DNA of 41,471 bases from CANNDT01 sp945876205. Its GTDB lineage: Bacteria; Acidobacteriota; Vicinamibacteria; Vicinamibacterales; UBA2999. The position numbers and the translations under genes are program-made. The notes under the pieces are model-generated. The model worked only from the letters and a program-made list of their open reading frames with translations, was not told the DNA's origin and ran no database searches. The DNA is taken from positions 1 through 41,471 of the forward strand of contig CANNDT010000034.1 of assembly GCA_947503365.1 (NCBI GenBank), in the 5' to 3' direction. The first letter of the stretch is position 1; each line of letters opens with the position of its first letter. Of this stretch, positions 24,648-32,891 are shown piece after piece.

Positions 24648-26663
24648 GGCCACTTCTACTCGTGCATCGTTGAAGCAGGCGCCGCCGCCGAGATCGGTGA
24701 GCGTGTCTGGCGCGAGCGCGGTGGCCGTGTAGCCATTGGCGGTGTGCTTGCGCCACAGGCCCTTGGGCAGCGACACCGTGCCGCGGCGGACCGAGCCGTC
24801 GACCGACAGCGTGCACCGCACCTCACCGAGCGCGTTGTAGACGCGGATGTCGTCAGCCTGCTTCAGCCCGCGAGCCGTCGCGTCGTCAGGATGCATCAGC
24901 AGACGCACCTCCGGACGCGGAAGCTCCGAGAGCGTCGAGCTGATCGTGCGTTCGCTGGCGGGCGAGATGAGGGCGAGCGGGTACTCGGCCGTTCCGGGAT
25001 CCGGCTGGTATCCGTACAAGCCCGCCGGCGCTTCGGCGTCGAGCTGCTCTGAAAACAGGTTGACCTTGCGGTCGGGGGTCACCGGAAACACATCCACGAA
25101 CTGAATCGGCCGCCCGCCGTAGGGCGGTGTCGCGGAGCCGGTGTCGCGCAGGTCCTCGCCGATCGACGGCGGCAGGTGACCAAGCACGTCCAACAGTTCC
25201 TCGAGCTCACCCTTGGGGTCGTCGTCTTTCTGAAGCTCCAGGCGCGCGAGCAGCTCGCCGAAGACGTCGGCGTTGGGTCGCGCTTCGCCGCACGCGTCGA
25301 TCACAGGCCGAGCGAGCCGCAGACTGATCGGCCCGTAGCCGCGGGCGATGTCGTATCCCTCGAAGAAGGTCGTGTTTGGCAGCACGACATCGGCATAACG
25401 CGCCGTGTCGGTCATCACCTCGTCGAACACCACCGTAAACAGATCGTCACGCTCGAGTCCCTTGAGCACGCGGCCCTGGTCCGGGGTCGTCACTGCGGCG
25501 TTGCTGTTGTAGACAAACAACATCTTCACCGGCGGATCGGTGTACTCGAGCAGGGCGCGGCCCAGTTGGTTCATGTTGACCAGGCGCCGTGCCGGATCCT
25601 CGGGGGCCACCCACGGGCGGGCATAACCCCACGACGCGGAGTTGCTCATCGTGTAGCCGCCGCCCCGCACGCCGAATTTGCCCGCCACGGCCGGCAGCGC
25701 GAGGATCGCCATCGACGAGCTTCCGCCATTGCGATTGCGCTCCTGCCCCCAGCCGCATCGAATGAGCGCCGGGCTGGTGGCGGCGTAGGCCTCTGCGACC
25801 GCCCGCAGCATGTCGACCGGCACGTCGGCTTCGGCTGCGGCTCGCTCGAACGTCCAGGGACGCGCGCGCTCGCGCAGCCGATCCGCGCCGCGGGTGTGCT
25901 CGGCGATGAACGCCTGGTCGGCGTGACCCTCTTCGAACAGATACCGATGGATGGACAAGGCCACCGGCAGGTCGGTGCCTGGCCGCACCGCGAGGTGGAT
26001 GTCGGCTTGCTTCGCAAGCGCCGTGGTTCGCGGATCGATCACGACGAGCTTTGCGCCGAGCCGCTGTGCTTCGCGGATGTACGGAACCAGGTGGATGCCA
26101 GAGGCCGACGGGTTTGCGCCCCAGAGGATGAGCAGGCGAGCGTCGTGGAAGTCGTCGTAGGTGACCGACGCCATCTTGCCGTAGAGCGCCATGTTCGCCG
26201 CGCCCGTTGGCGCCGCGCAGACGGTGCGCGCCAGACGTGACGCCCCAAGACGCCGGAAGAGCGCCGCATCGCTCGTGTCCTGGGTCAGCATTCCGTTGGA
26301 GCCGCCGTACGAATAGGGCAGGATCGATTCGCCGCCCCAGGTGTCCCGGGCTTCGATCATGCGATCGGCGATCGTGCTCAGTGCGGCGTCCCATGACACG
26401 CGTTCGAACGTCGCCAGCCCCTTCGGCCCCTTGCGGACGGCGGGATACAGCAAGCGATCGGGACCGTACAGCCGCTCGGTGTAGCGGCGCACCTTGGCGC
26501 AGATGTAGCCCGCCGTGATCGGATTGAGATGCGAGCCGTCGATTTCGGTGATCCGGCCGTCCTGTACCGTCACGTCAAGGCTGCACGCGTCAGGGCAATC
26601 GAGCGGGCAGGCTGTCTCGACGCTGTGCTCGGATGCGAACGCCGCGGTGGTATTAGTAGCCAT
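24636..26663 (-). CDS. Bis-MGD molybdopterin oxidoreductase with one [4Fe-4S] cluster
   Basis: The 675-residue protein shows the DMSO-reductase superfamily layout: a [4Fe-4S] site at Cys19, Cys23, Cys27 and Cys55 (ACPLDCPDACSL...ICAK), a molybdopterin domain (PYSYGGSNGMLTQ; ILWGANPSASGIHLVPYIRE; RLGAKLVVIDPRTTALAKQA) and a C-terminal MopDin-type domain (ERTISSTLSELPRPEV; LMHPDDATARGL; DDIRVYNALGEVR). There is no twin-arginine signal, so it is cytoplasmic. Substrate cannot be told from the sequence. The gene ends within a REP-like hairpin that provides its stop. Start is the ATG at 26663; the neighbouring plus-strand ATG shares the CATG. Confidence 0.9.
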   Translation of the reverse strand: MATNTTAAFASEHSVETACPLDCPDACSLDVTVQDGRITEIDGSHLNPITAGYICAKVRRYTERLYGPDRLLYPAVRKGPKGLATFERVSWDAALSTIADRMIEARDTWGGESILPYSYGGSNGMLTQDTSDAALFRRLGASRLARTVCAAPTGAANMALYGKMASVTYDDFHDARLLILWGANPSASGIHLVPYIREAQRLGAKLVVIDPRTTALAKQADIHLAVRPGTDLPVALSIHRYLFEEGHADQAFIAEHTRGADRLRERARPWTFERAAAEADVPVDMLRAVAEAYAATSPALIRCGWGQERNRNGGSSSMAILALPAVAGKFGVRGGGYTMSNSASWGYARPWVAPEDPARRLVNMNQLGRALLEYTDPPVKMLFVYNSNAAVTTPDQGRVLKGLERDDLFTVVFDEVMTDTARYADVVLPNTTFFEGYDIARGYGPISLRLARPVIDACGEARPNADVFGELLARLELQKDDDPKGELEELLDVLGHLPPSIGEDLRDTGSATPPYGGRPIQFVDVFPVTPDRKVNLFSEQLDAEAPAGLYGYQPDPGTAEYPLALISPASERTISSTLSELPRPEVRLLMHPDDATARGLKQADDIRVYNALGEVRCTLSVDGSVRRGTVSLPKGLWRKHTANGYTATALAPDTLTDLGGGACFNDARVEVARAG

Positions 26664-26829
26664 GAAGGGTCAATGTTCTCATGTCCTACCCACTGCCATG
26701 CAGGGCGGCGTGCATGCGGCGAGGATGATCCTCTGCCGGAAGGTCGCGTCGAAGCTGCGCGCCGAGGAGGTAGCGGCACTGGCCATCCTCCACCGGCGCG
26801 TCTCTCATCGCGACAAGAAAGCGGCCTAG
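26662..26829 (+). CDS. Possible small protein divergent from the molybdoenzyme
   Basis: An ORF of 55 codons (MKGQCSHVLPT ... HRRVSHRDKKAA) starts in the same CATG as the molybdoenzyme and stops where the secreted-protein gene ends. Its basic, helical end (KLRAEEVAALAILHRR) looks protein-like, but no ribosome site or family was recognised. It could simply be intergenic. Confidence 0.2.
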   Translation: MKGQCSHVLPTAMQGGVHAARMILCRKVASKLRAEEVAALAILHRRVSHRDKKAA

Positions 26830-27401
26830 TACGCCGAGCAGGTACCCGCCATCGGCGTTACCGACACGACGGTGTACTGGCCGTAGACCGCTCGCGACAG
26901 TTCCACCTTCGTCTTGGTCCGCGTCGTGCGGTCGGGGCCATTGTCAGGGTCGGTGGTCTTCTTCTCCTCGATTGTGACATCCGCGTCGTGATGTCCAGGT
27001 TCGACCGTGATGGCCGACACCTGAACCTGATGACCCACGTGCCGCGAGAGATTGACGCCGCCGCGCGGAAGAAGCCGGAACGTGGTCATCGATCCGCCGG
27101 TCGCGACAATGCGTCCATCATCGGTGTCCGTCTTCGTCGTTGCCTTGACCGTGGTGCGGTCCTTGTCGACGTCGGTCTTCACCTTGGTGTTCGTCGTCAG
27201 CTCATCGCCGGTTGCGGCGGCCATCGTGCCGACGAGCGTGTACGCGTGCGTGAGCGGATCCTGGCGCAGGCACCCTGTCATGGAGACGATGCGGGCATCG
27301 TCACCCTTGATCTTCGTGCGGGTTTTCACGGTGTTGTCTTGCGCGATCACCGGTACGGTCACCGCGACGGCTAGCGCAAGTGCTGGGATAGCGAATGTCA
27401 T
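26826..27401 (-). CDS. Secreted hypothetical protein, Thr/Lys/Asp-rich
   Basis: The 191-residue product has a Sec signal (MTFAIPALALAVAVTVPVIA, cleavage about before QDN). The mature part is beta-rich and very polar, with TKTRTKIKGD, TNTKVKTDVDKDRTTVKATT and repeated TK/TD motifs, and one Cys in MTGCLRQDP, a motif seen in secreted Acidobacteriota proteins with a TGCL start. Its function is not recognised. Ribosome site GAGGAGG precedes the ATG at 27401. It is on the same strand as the PQQ dehydrogenase upstream, 86 bases apart. Confidence 0.6.
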   Translation of the reverse strand: MTFAIPALALAVAVTVPVIAQDNTVKTRTKIKGDDARIVSMTGCLRQDPLTHAYTLVGTMAAATGDELTTNTKVKTDVDKDRTTVKATTKTDTDDGRIVATGGSMTTFRLLPRGGVNLSRHVGHQVQVSAITVEPGHHDADVTIEEKKTTDPDNGPDRTTRTKTKVELSRAVYGQYTVVSVTPMAGTCSAY

Positions 27402-27487
27402 GACTCCTCCTCAGGCTCGAGGCCTAGTCATGAACGTGCATAGCCCGAGCCGAAGGAGGTTACGGTTCAGTTGAGTGAGCTCTGCCG

Positions 27488-29146
27488 TTACTGGTCTCGC
27501 AGCGCGAACGCCACAAGCGAGTTGCCTGAGATCACGGCGACGTACTGCGTGCCGTCGACCTGGTAGGTGATCGGGCCGTTCACGATCTGCCCGCCGAGAC
27601 TCGCTTTCCAGAGCAGCGCGCCCGTCCGTGCGTCGAGGGCATGGAAATAGCCTTCGCGGCCGCCGGTGAAGAGCAGATCGCTGGCGGTCGTCAGGATGCC
27701 GCTGTCGCTCACGTCGTACTGGTCGAACTTCCACTTGCGCTCGCCCGTGCGCGGGTCGAGCGCGAGCACTGCGCCGTGGCCCACGGCATCGGTCCAGTTG
27801 TTAATCGGGCCGCGGCGTCCGATGCCGATGCCCGGTGCGTCGGGGGTGGGTGTGACAGTCAGTTGGCCGCCGCCGTTGAATCGGCGCCCGGGTTCATACT
27901 GCGCGGCCTCGCGTCTGAAAACCGATCCGTAGTTTTCCCACGCCGACACATAGAACAATCCGGTGCGCGGACTGTATGACGGCGAGTACCAGTTCGTGCC
28001 GCCCTGGTTCCCGGGGTAGGTGGGAGCGCCCGTTGGCTGGGGCGTTTGAATGGGGCGTCCTCCTTCATCGAACCCGCTCGCCCAGTTGACCTTCACGAAC
28101 GAGGTGCCTGAGAGAAAGCGGCCGGTCTGGCGGTCCAGCACGTAAAAGAAGCCGTTGCGGTTTGCCCAGAGCATCACCTTCGCCGGCGAGCCGCGCCAGT
28201 TCATGTCGGCGAGTACCGGCACCTGCACCGCGTCGTAGTCGTACCCGTCGTTGGGTGTGAACTGGTAGTGCCACTTCAGCGTGCCCGTGTCGGCGTCGAG
28301 CGCGACGACCGAATCGGTGTAGAGATTGTCGCCGGGCCGCTGCGCAGGATTCCAATCAGGACCAGGATTGCCGACGCCCCAGTAGGTGAGATTGAGCGCC
28401 GGATCGTACGAGCCTGTCACCCATATCGAACCGCCGCCGTTCTTCCAGGCGTCGCCGCTCCACGTCTCGTTGCCCGGCTCTCCTGGGGCGGGAACGGTGT
28501 AGAAGCGCCACACCTCCTTGCCCGTTTGCGCGTTGTATGCGGCCACGAAACCGCGGATGCCGTACTCCGCGCCGCCGACGCCGACGATCACCTTGTCCTT
28601 GATGACGAGCGGCGCGAGGGTGATCGAATAGGCGAGCTTGTCGTCGGCAACAGCGATGTTCCAGAGCGGCTTGCCGTTCTTCGCGTCGATGGCGACCAGG
28701 TGCGCGTCGAGCGTGCCCATGAACAGCGTGTCGCCGAGCATCGCGACGCCCCGGTTGTTGGCTCCGCAGCACACCTGCTGGACGCCTGAGTTCGTGTGCC
28801 GGTACTGCCAGAACATCCGTCCGGTTCTGGCATCCACCGCCATCACGTCGTTCGGACGCTGCGTCAGGTACATCAGCCCGTCGACGACGATGGGCGATGC
28901 CTGCCAGGCGCCGAACACCTGGTTCTGCAGCACCCACTTCTGCTCGAGGTTCTTGACGTTCGACGTGTCGATCTGGCGGAGCAGGCTGAAGCGCTCGCTC
29001 GAATAGGTGCCGGAATAGGTGAGCCAGTTCCGGGGTTCCGCCGAGGCTCGCAGCAGGCGATCGGATGTCACCTGCGCGTCGAGGCGAAGTGCCATGATCG
29101 CGAGAAGCACCGCCGGAAGGATCCGCCGCACGTGCATCCTCGTCAT
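27488..29146 (-). CDS. PQQ-dependent alcohol/methanol-dehydrogenase-like quinoprotein, likely lanthanide type
   Basis: The 552-residue secreted protein (signal ending LRLDAQ) is an eight-bladed PQQ propeller. Adjacent Cys126-Cys127 (QVCCGANNRG) form the vicinal disulfide seen over PQQ. Metal/catalytic residues follow the methanol-dehydrogenase order: Glu194 (GGAEYG), Asn260 (GVGNPG) and Asp303 (GYDYDAV). Asp305, two residues after the catalytic Asp, is the signature used to mark lanthanide-binding XoxF/PedH-type enzymes; Ca-type enzymes have a neutral residue there. Periplasmic oxidation of an alcohol or aldehyde is expected; substrate is unknown. Its ATG overlaps the stop of the cytochrome gene (TAATG), matching a donor-acceptor pair. 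Confidence 0.85.
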   Translation of the reverse strand: MTRMHVRRILPAVLLAIMALRLDAQVTSDRLLRASAEPRNWLTYSGTYSSERFSLLRQIDTSNVKNLEQKWVLQNQVFGAWQASPIVVDGLMYLTQRPNDVMAVDARTGRMFWQYRHTNSGVQQVCCGANNRGVAMLGDTLFMGTLDAHLVAIDAKNGKPLWNIAVADDKLAYSITLAPLVIKDKVIVGVGGAEYGIRGFVAAYNAQTGKEVWRFYTVPAPGEPGNETWSGDAWKNGGGSIWVTGSYDPALNLTYWGVGNPGPDWNPAQRPGDNLYTDSVVALDADTGTLKWHYQFTPNDGYDYDAVQVPVLADMNWRGSPAKVMLWANRNGFFYVLDRQTGRFLSGTSFVKVNWASGFDEGGRPIQTPQPTGAPTYPGNQGGTNWYSPSYSPRTGLFYVSAWENYGSVFRREAAQYEPGRRFNGGGQLTVTPTPDAPGIGIGRRGPINNWTDAVGHGAVLALDPRTGERKWKFDQYDVSDSGILTTASDLLFTGGREGYFHALDARTGALLWKASLGGQIVNGPITYQVDGTQYVAVISGNSLVAFALRDQ

Positions 29147-29934
29147 TACTGCAACCCTTTCAGCGAAAGCAGGTAGCCGATCACGTCGGAGATCTCATCG
29201 GCTGTGAGCGACTGTCCGGCCGGGGGCATTGCCGATACCGGACTGATTTCAAACGAGCGGAGGTCTGCCTTGGTGAGTGAGACGAGCCGTTCCTGCTCGT
29301 CGATGATTTGCACGGTGTAGGTGTCTTCGTTGAGCCGCCGCCCGCGGACGCTACGGCCGTCGCGTGTGACCGCGCGGACGGTGCGGTTGGCCGGCAGCAG
29401 TGAGGCGGTGGGATCCAGCAGTGTTCGTTGCAACGAGGCTGGTGTCCTGATGGCGCCAATATCACTCAGGTCAGTGGCACCGCGCGGGCCCCGGCCATGC
29501 ACGCGATGACACGTCGCACAGCCGGCTTTTCCCGAAAACAGCGCCTGTCCGCGCGCCGCATCGCCAACCCTCACTGCGCTCGACATCGAGTCAAACCCAG
29601 AGCGGATGAACGCGATGATGGCGGTCACCTCGACGGACGGGAGCGCGACGAATGCCGGCATTCCCGCCGACGGCCGCCCCGTGGCGAGGACGCGCACGAG
29701 GTCTTCATCTGAGACCGCCGTCTTGAACAGCCCGCGCCGAAGGTCGACGCCCGCCACCATGTCGCCGTTGGGCCCGTGGCACGCTTCGCACTGTCCGCTG
29801 TACAGGCGCGAACCCGTTTCAATGTCGGCGCGGTCGTATTGGCCGGGGTGATCCTGGATGACGTTCTGCGCGCTGAGCGTGGCAGCGCAAAAATAAAGCG
29901 CGACGGCCGCCCAGGTAACGAGACGGTGTGTCAT
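29146..29934 (-). CDS. Diheme c-type cytochrome, electron acceptor of the PQQ dehydrogenase
   Basis: The 262-residue protein has a Sec signal (MTHRLVTWAAVALYFCAATLSA) and two c-heme sites: C49EAC52H53 and C139ATC142H143, each with a distal Met candidate (SAGMPAF; ISPVSAMPPAG). The region between the second heme and the end (LDPTASLLPANRTVRAVTRDG) resembles the heme-binding domain found in Acidobacteriota/Planctomycete dehydrogenases. It is periplasmic. The stop overlaps the dehydrogenase start by one base, so the pair is co-translated and the cytochrome probably takes electrons from PQQ to the respiratory chain. Confidence 0.9.
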   Translation of the reverse strand: MTHRLVTWAAVALYFCAATLSAQNVIQDHPGQYDRADIETGSRLYSGQCEACHGPNGDMVAGVDLRRGLFKTAVSDEDLVRVLATGRPSAGMPAFVALPSVEVTAIIAFIRSGFDSMSSAVRVGDAARGQALFSGKAGCATCHRVHGRGPRGATDLSDIGAIRTPASLQRTLLDPTASLLPANRTVRAVTRDGRSVRGRRLNEDTYTVQIIDEQERLVSLTKADLRSFEISPVSAMPPAGQSLTADEISDVIGYLLSLKGLQ

Positions 29935-30003
29935 GTCGGCAGGTTGTACTCGACATGCGCGACCGGTGTCTACCGGGAACAGTAATCCCAGTGGCGATCT
30001 GAA

Positions 30004-30117
30004 CTACGCCGGCCGGTTGCGCGTCTCCCGATCTTTCCGCCGACCCCACCAGTCCAGAAACCCGATGATTCCGACGAACAGCCCAATCCCGAACAGGATT
30101 GCGAAGCCGTTTATCAT
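30004..30117 (-). CDS. Small single-helix membrane protein, copy 1
   Basis: A 37-residue protein opening MINGFAILFGIGLFVG and ending RRKDRETRNRPA: one transmembrane helix and a basic cytoplasmic tail. It is a paralogue of the gene at 31154-31267 (same length and nearly the same sequence). GGGAGA lies six to seven bases before the ATG, within a stretch identical in both copies. The codons upstream of it are the remains of the cassette's other gene. Confidence 0.6.
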   Translation of the reverse strand: MINGFAILFGIGLFVGIIGFLDWWGRRKDRETRNRPA

Positions 30118-30180
30118 TCGCGTTCTCCCATCAACCAGACTGCCATCGACGCGAGCTAGCAGGTCGAGGACCTCGTAAGG
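30118..30180 (-). pseudogene. Deletion remnant of the cassette's upstream membrane-protein gene
   Basis: Compared with the intact 65-residue gene at 31264-31461, only its end (SMAVWLMGERE) and a 12-base block GGTCCTCGACCT remain. The roughly 130 bases between them, coding both transmembrane helices, have been lost, and a TAG interrupts the frame. The coupling site ATGA into copy 1 is retained. Confidence 0.65.
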
Positions 30181-30193
30181 TGCCGGGTCGGAT

Positions 30194-30298
30194 CTACTTG
30201 TGACCGCGCTGTCTACGACGGTACGCAATCCCGTCGAGCACGGTGATGACGCCGGCGATGAGGAGCATCCCGCCGAACAGAATCATCAGAAATGTCAT
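30194..30298 (-). CDS. Tiny single-helix membrane protein
   Basis: A 34-residue protein, MTFLMILFGGMLLIAGVI then LDGIAYRRRQRGHK: one transmembrane helix and a strongly basic tail. GGGAGAAA lies about six bases before the ATG at 30298. It is unrelated in sequence to the two 37-residue proteins but has the same design. It would be transcribed ahead of copy 1. Function is unknown. Confidence 0.55.
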   Translation of the reverse strand: MTFLMILFGGMLLIAGVITVLDGIAYRRRQRGHK

Positions 30299-30483
30299 GG
30301 ACGCTTTCTCCCGGCGAGTACCGTACCGAACATCAGGAAATCGGCCGACTTCCCTCGACGATTCGGACGTCGGCGGAATGCCGAATCCTATCATCGTCGG
30401 CGGTCAAGGCCACGCGCGTGCCCGGCCGGATCCATCCCGGCTCTGCGTGGCGTTGGGCGCGATTGACTTCTCGTGGCTCGAGG

Positions 30484-31083
30484 ATGCTGATGAACATGAA
30501 ACCAACGGTCGCGGGCATCTATTTCACAGACCCTGGGCTCACAGTGCCACAGGCAGAGGAACTGGTGAAGCGGCAGGGCGGCGCGCCCCTGGCGCCGAGG
30601 CTACCACCCGCCGTGTACTACATCCCGCCGGGCGGACGGCCGATCAGGATTGAAGACACGATGATCCGGCCGAATGGTATTCAACTCGGTCGCGACGAGA
30701 AGACGTTGTACGTGAGCGACTCGAACGGCGCCGAGGTGATTGCCTGGGACATCCAGCCGGATGGCCTGGTGCGTGGCCGGCGCACCTTCGGGACACTCAC
30801 GGGCCGGAGCACCCGGGACAACGGATTGGGTGGGATCAAGACATTCGCAGACGGCATGACCATCGACAACGACGGCCGGCTCTACGTCGCCACCGGAGGG
30901 GGAGTTGAGGTCCTGAGTGCACAGGGCCGGCACCTCGGCACCATGCCCGTCAGGTGTCCGCCGGCGGACTGCCAGAACATCGCGTTCAGCGGGCCGGGAA
31001 AAAAGACCCTGTACATCGCCGGCGCGGGAGCGCTCTACAAGGTGGACATGGTCGCCCAGGGATTCACCGGACGCGCGAAGTAG
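30484..31083 (+). CDS. SMP-30/gluconolactonase-like protein, N-terminally truncated
   Basis: The ~200-residue product begins directly at a blade that in the family lies about a third of the way in: GIYFTDPGLTVPQ, then MIRPNGIQLGRDEKTLYVSD, GGIKTFADGMTIDNDGRLYV and TLYIAGAGALYKVDM. SMP-30/lactonase propellers are ~300 residues, so roughly 100 N-terminal residues, including part of the metal site and any signal peptide, are absent. ATG codons at 30484, 30490 and 30496 can start the remaining part. The Asp of NDGRLYVA and Asn of RPNG metal ligands remain. Probably a broken gene; the upstream sequence is not homologous. It is flanked by the two membrane-protein cassettes. Confidence 0.6.
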   Translation: MLMNMKPTVAGIYFTDPGLTVPQAEELVKRQGGAPLAPRLPPAVYYIPPGGRPIRIEDTMIRPNGIQLGRDEKTLYVSDSNGAEVIAWDIQPDGLVRGRRTFGTLTGRSTRDNGLGGIKTFADGMTIDNDGRLYVATGGGVEVLSAQGRHLGTMPVRCPPADCQNIAFSGPGKKTLYIAGAGALYKVDMVAQGFTGRAK

Positions 31084-31153
31084 CGGGTAGGCGACCGGCC
31101 CCCGTGCTCAGGGGTAATCGCGAAGCCGTGGCAGGTGGGATGGGCGAGGAGTC

Positions 31154-31267
31154 CTACGCCGACCGTTTGCGCGTCGCCCGGTCCTTCCGCCACCCCAGCC
31201 AATCCAGAAACGTGATGATTGCGACGAACAGCGCAATCCCGAACAGGATCCCGAAGCCGTTTATCAT
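31154..31267 (-). CDS. Small single-helix membrane protein, copy 2
   Basis: A 37-residue protein opening MINGFGILFGIALFVA and ending RKDRATRKRSA, paralogous to the one at 30004-30117. Its ATG overlaps the stop of the upstream gene (ATGA), showing the original two-gene arrangement. It has one transmembrane helix and a basic C-terminal tail. Confidence 0.6.
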   Translation of the reverse strand: MINGFGILFGIALFVAIITFLDWLGWRKDRATRKRSA

Positions 31268-31461
31268 TCGCGTTCTCCCATCAGCCGGACTGCCATCAGC
31301 GCGAGTACGATCCACAGGGCCATGCCAGCGACAATGACCAGCCAGACCACGCGCTGCTGCCCCACGAACTGGCTGAATACGAGGGCCGCTGCAGCGAAGT
31401 TCGCAAGGTCGAGGACCTTCTCGCCGAGCACTGTTCGCTGCCTGCCTGTCAATCGTAGCAT
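31264..31461 (-). CDS. Small two-helix membrane protein, upstream gene of the cassette
   Basis: A 65-residue protein: a basic amphipathic start (MLRLTGRQRTVLGEKVLDLA), two hydrophobic helices (NFAAAALVFSQFVG and LVIVAGMALWIVLALMAV) and a charged end (RLMGERE). It resembles in outline a widespread but uncharacterised small membrane family. The last codons overlap the downstream 37-residue gene by ATGA. It lies 191 bases downstream of the ureidoglycolate amidohydrolase stop, on the same strand, so it may be read through. Confidence 0.6.
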   Translation of the reverse strand: MLRLTGRQRTVLGEKVLDLANFAAAALVFSQFVGQQRVVWLVIVAGMALWIVLALMAVRLMGERE

Positions 31462-31617
31462 CGTCGCCCCCTCGCAGCTGGAGAAGCGACGGACATGCCA
31501 CGGGGATTCCCAAGGAAAGTGGCTCCGGACGTGCCCAAGTACGCAGTTCCTGCCACGTCGATTCACTGCGAACGTCGCAGTCTGAACCACCACGCCGCCA
31601 CTGCGAACGCGCACGAC

Positions 31618-31650
31618 CCGAACGGCCGAACGGCCCGAACGATCCGAACG
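31618..31650. repeat. Four copies of CCGAACG next to the purine operon end
   Basis: CCGAACG occurs at 31618-31624, 31626-31632, 31635-31641 and 31644-31650, an 8-9 base period. The array sits directly after the last gene of the purine operon in transcription direction. No hairpin is obvious. Confidence 0.7.
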
Positions 31651-31652
31651 AT

Positions 31653-32891
31653 CTATTTCGCGAAGTGCGCGAGGGTGTCCGCGAGCACGGCCGTGCCGTT
31701 GGCAATCGCGGCGGGCGAGGCGTACTCGTCCGGGCGATGGCTGACGCCACCGCGGCAGGGGATGAAGATCATCGCCATCGGCGCGAGACGCGACATGAAG
31801 AGCGAGTCGTGGTACGCGCGGCTGACCATGCGCTCGTAGCTGAGGCCGCGAGCTTCGCATGAGGCGACGACGGCTGTGACGATCTCTGGTGATGACTGCG
31901 CGGGCGGATCCGCGTTGATCGGTTCAACACGGACGGCCACACCGCGTCGTGTCGCCACCTCGTCGCACGCCGCTGAAATCCGCGTCAGCACCTGATCCCT
32001 TCGCGCCTCGTCGATGTCGCGGACGTCGACCTCGAGCCGGGTGCGGCTCGGCACGCTGTTCACGGCCCCAGGAAACACGTCGCAGACCCCGACTGTCGCG
32101 ACGGTGTCGATCGCGCCGGTGGACTTCGCGGCGGCTTCGACGGCGAGCGCGATGTCGGCGGCCGCCAGGAACGCATCGTGGCGATCGGGCATGAGCATCG
32201 CACCTGCGTGGCCGCCTTCGCCCTCGACGACGATGCGGATGCTCGCAGGTGCGGCGATGGCGATGACGACGCCGATGTCGTGAGCGTGACGTTCGAGCAG
32301 CGGACCCTGCTCGATGTGAAGCTCGACGAATGCCGCATATGTCTGCGGTCCGAGAGGCACCGACGACAACGGTCCAGCGACGCCGGCCGCCGTTCGCACG
32401 GCGTTCAGCGATTTGCCTTCTGCGTCCATCAGACGGTCGCCCGCGGACGCGTCCAGCACGCCGCTGAGAAAGCGGCTCCCCAGGCATCCGATGCCGAAGC
32501 GTGTGGGTTCTTCTGCCGCAAAGATCACGAGCTCGATCGAGCGCCGCGGCTGAACGCCGGCCCGGCGCAGAGCGCGGATCGCTTCGAGGCCGCCGAGTAC
32601 GCCGACGGTGCCGTCGAAACGTCCGGCATTCGGGATGGCGTCGACATGCGAGCCGGTGGCGACGGCGGGGAGGTCCGGATCCGAACCTTGCCACCGCGCG
32701 AACGTGTTGCCGATCGCATCCTCACGGACGAGGAGGCCGGCTTCGAGGCAGAGGTTCTCGAGGTAGCCGCGCGCCCGGCGATCGATGTCGGTGTAGACGA
32801 CCCGGGTGACGGCGGGTGCGGGCTCGGAGGAAATCGCGGCGAGCGACTCCAGTTCTTTCGTGAGTCGTGCCTCGTCGACGGATGCGCTCAT
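31653..32891 (-). CDS. M20-family Zn/Mn amidohydrolase, probably ureidoglycolate amidohydrolase
   Basis: The 412-residue protein is an M20 peptidase-like hydantoinase/carbamoylase: metal ligands in the ATGSHVDAIPNAG, GRFDGTVG, EEPTRFGIGC, LHIEQGP and GVSHRPDEY blocks. It shares the fold with the allantoate amidohydrolase at 34936-36177 but is divergent. As the operon already has an allantoate amidohydrolase and the gene before this one makes (S)-ureidoglycolate, the parsimonious role is hydrolysis of ureidoglycolate to glyoxylate, CO2 and two ammonia. A carbamoyl-amino-acid hydrolase is the alternative. The ATG at 32891 overlaps the previous stop by 4 nt; the longer ORF to 33179 is a shadow of the previous gene. 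Confidence 0.8.
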   Translation of the reverse strand: MSASVDEARLTKELESLAAISSEPAPAVTRVVYTDIDRRARGYLENLCLEAGLLVREDAIGNTFARWQGSDPDLPAVATGSHVDAIPNAGRFDGTVGVLGGLEAIRALRRAGVQPRRSIELVIFAAEEPTRFGIGCLGSRFLSGVLDASAGDRLMDAEGKSLNAVRTAAGVAGPLSSVPLGPQTYAAFVELHIEQGPLLERHAHDIGVVIAIAAPASIRIVVEGEGGHAGAMLMPDRHDAFLAAADIALAVEAAAKSTGAIDTVATVGVCDVFPGAVNSVPSRTRLEVDVRDIDEARRDQVLTRISAACDEVATRRGVAVRVEPINADPPAQSSPEIVTAVVASCEARGLSYERMVSRAYHDSLFMSRLAPMAMIFIPCRGGVSHRPDEYASPAAIANGTAVLADTLAHFAK

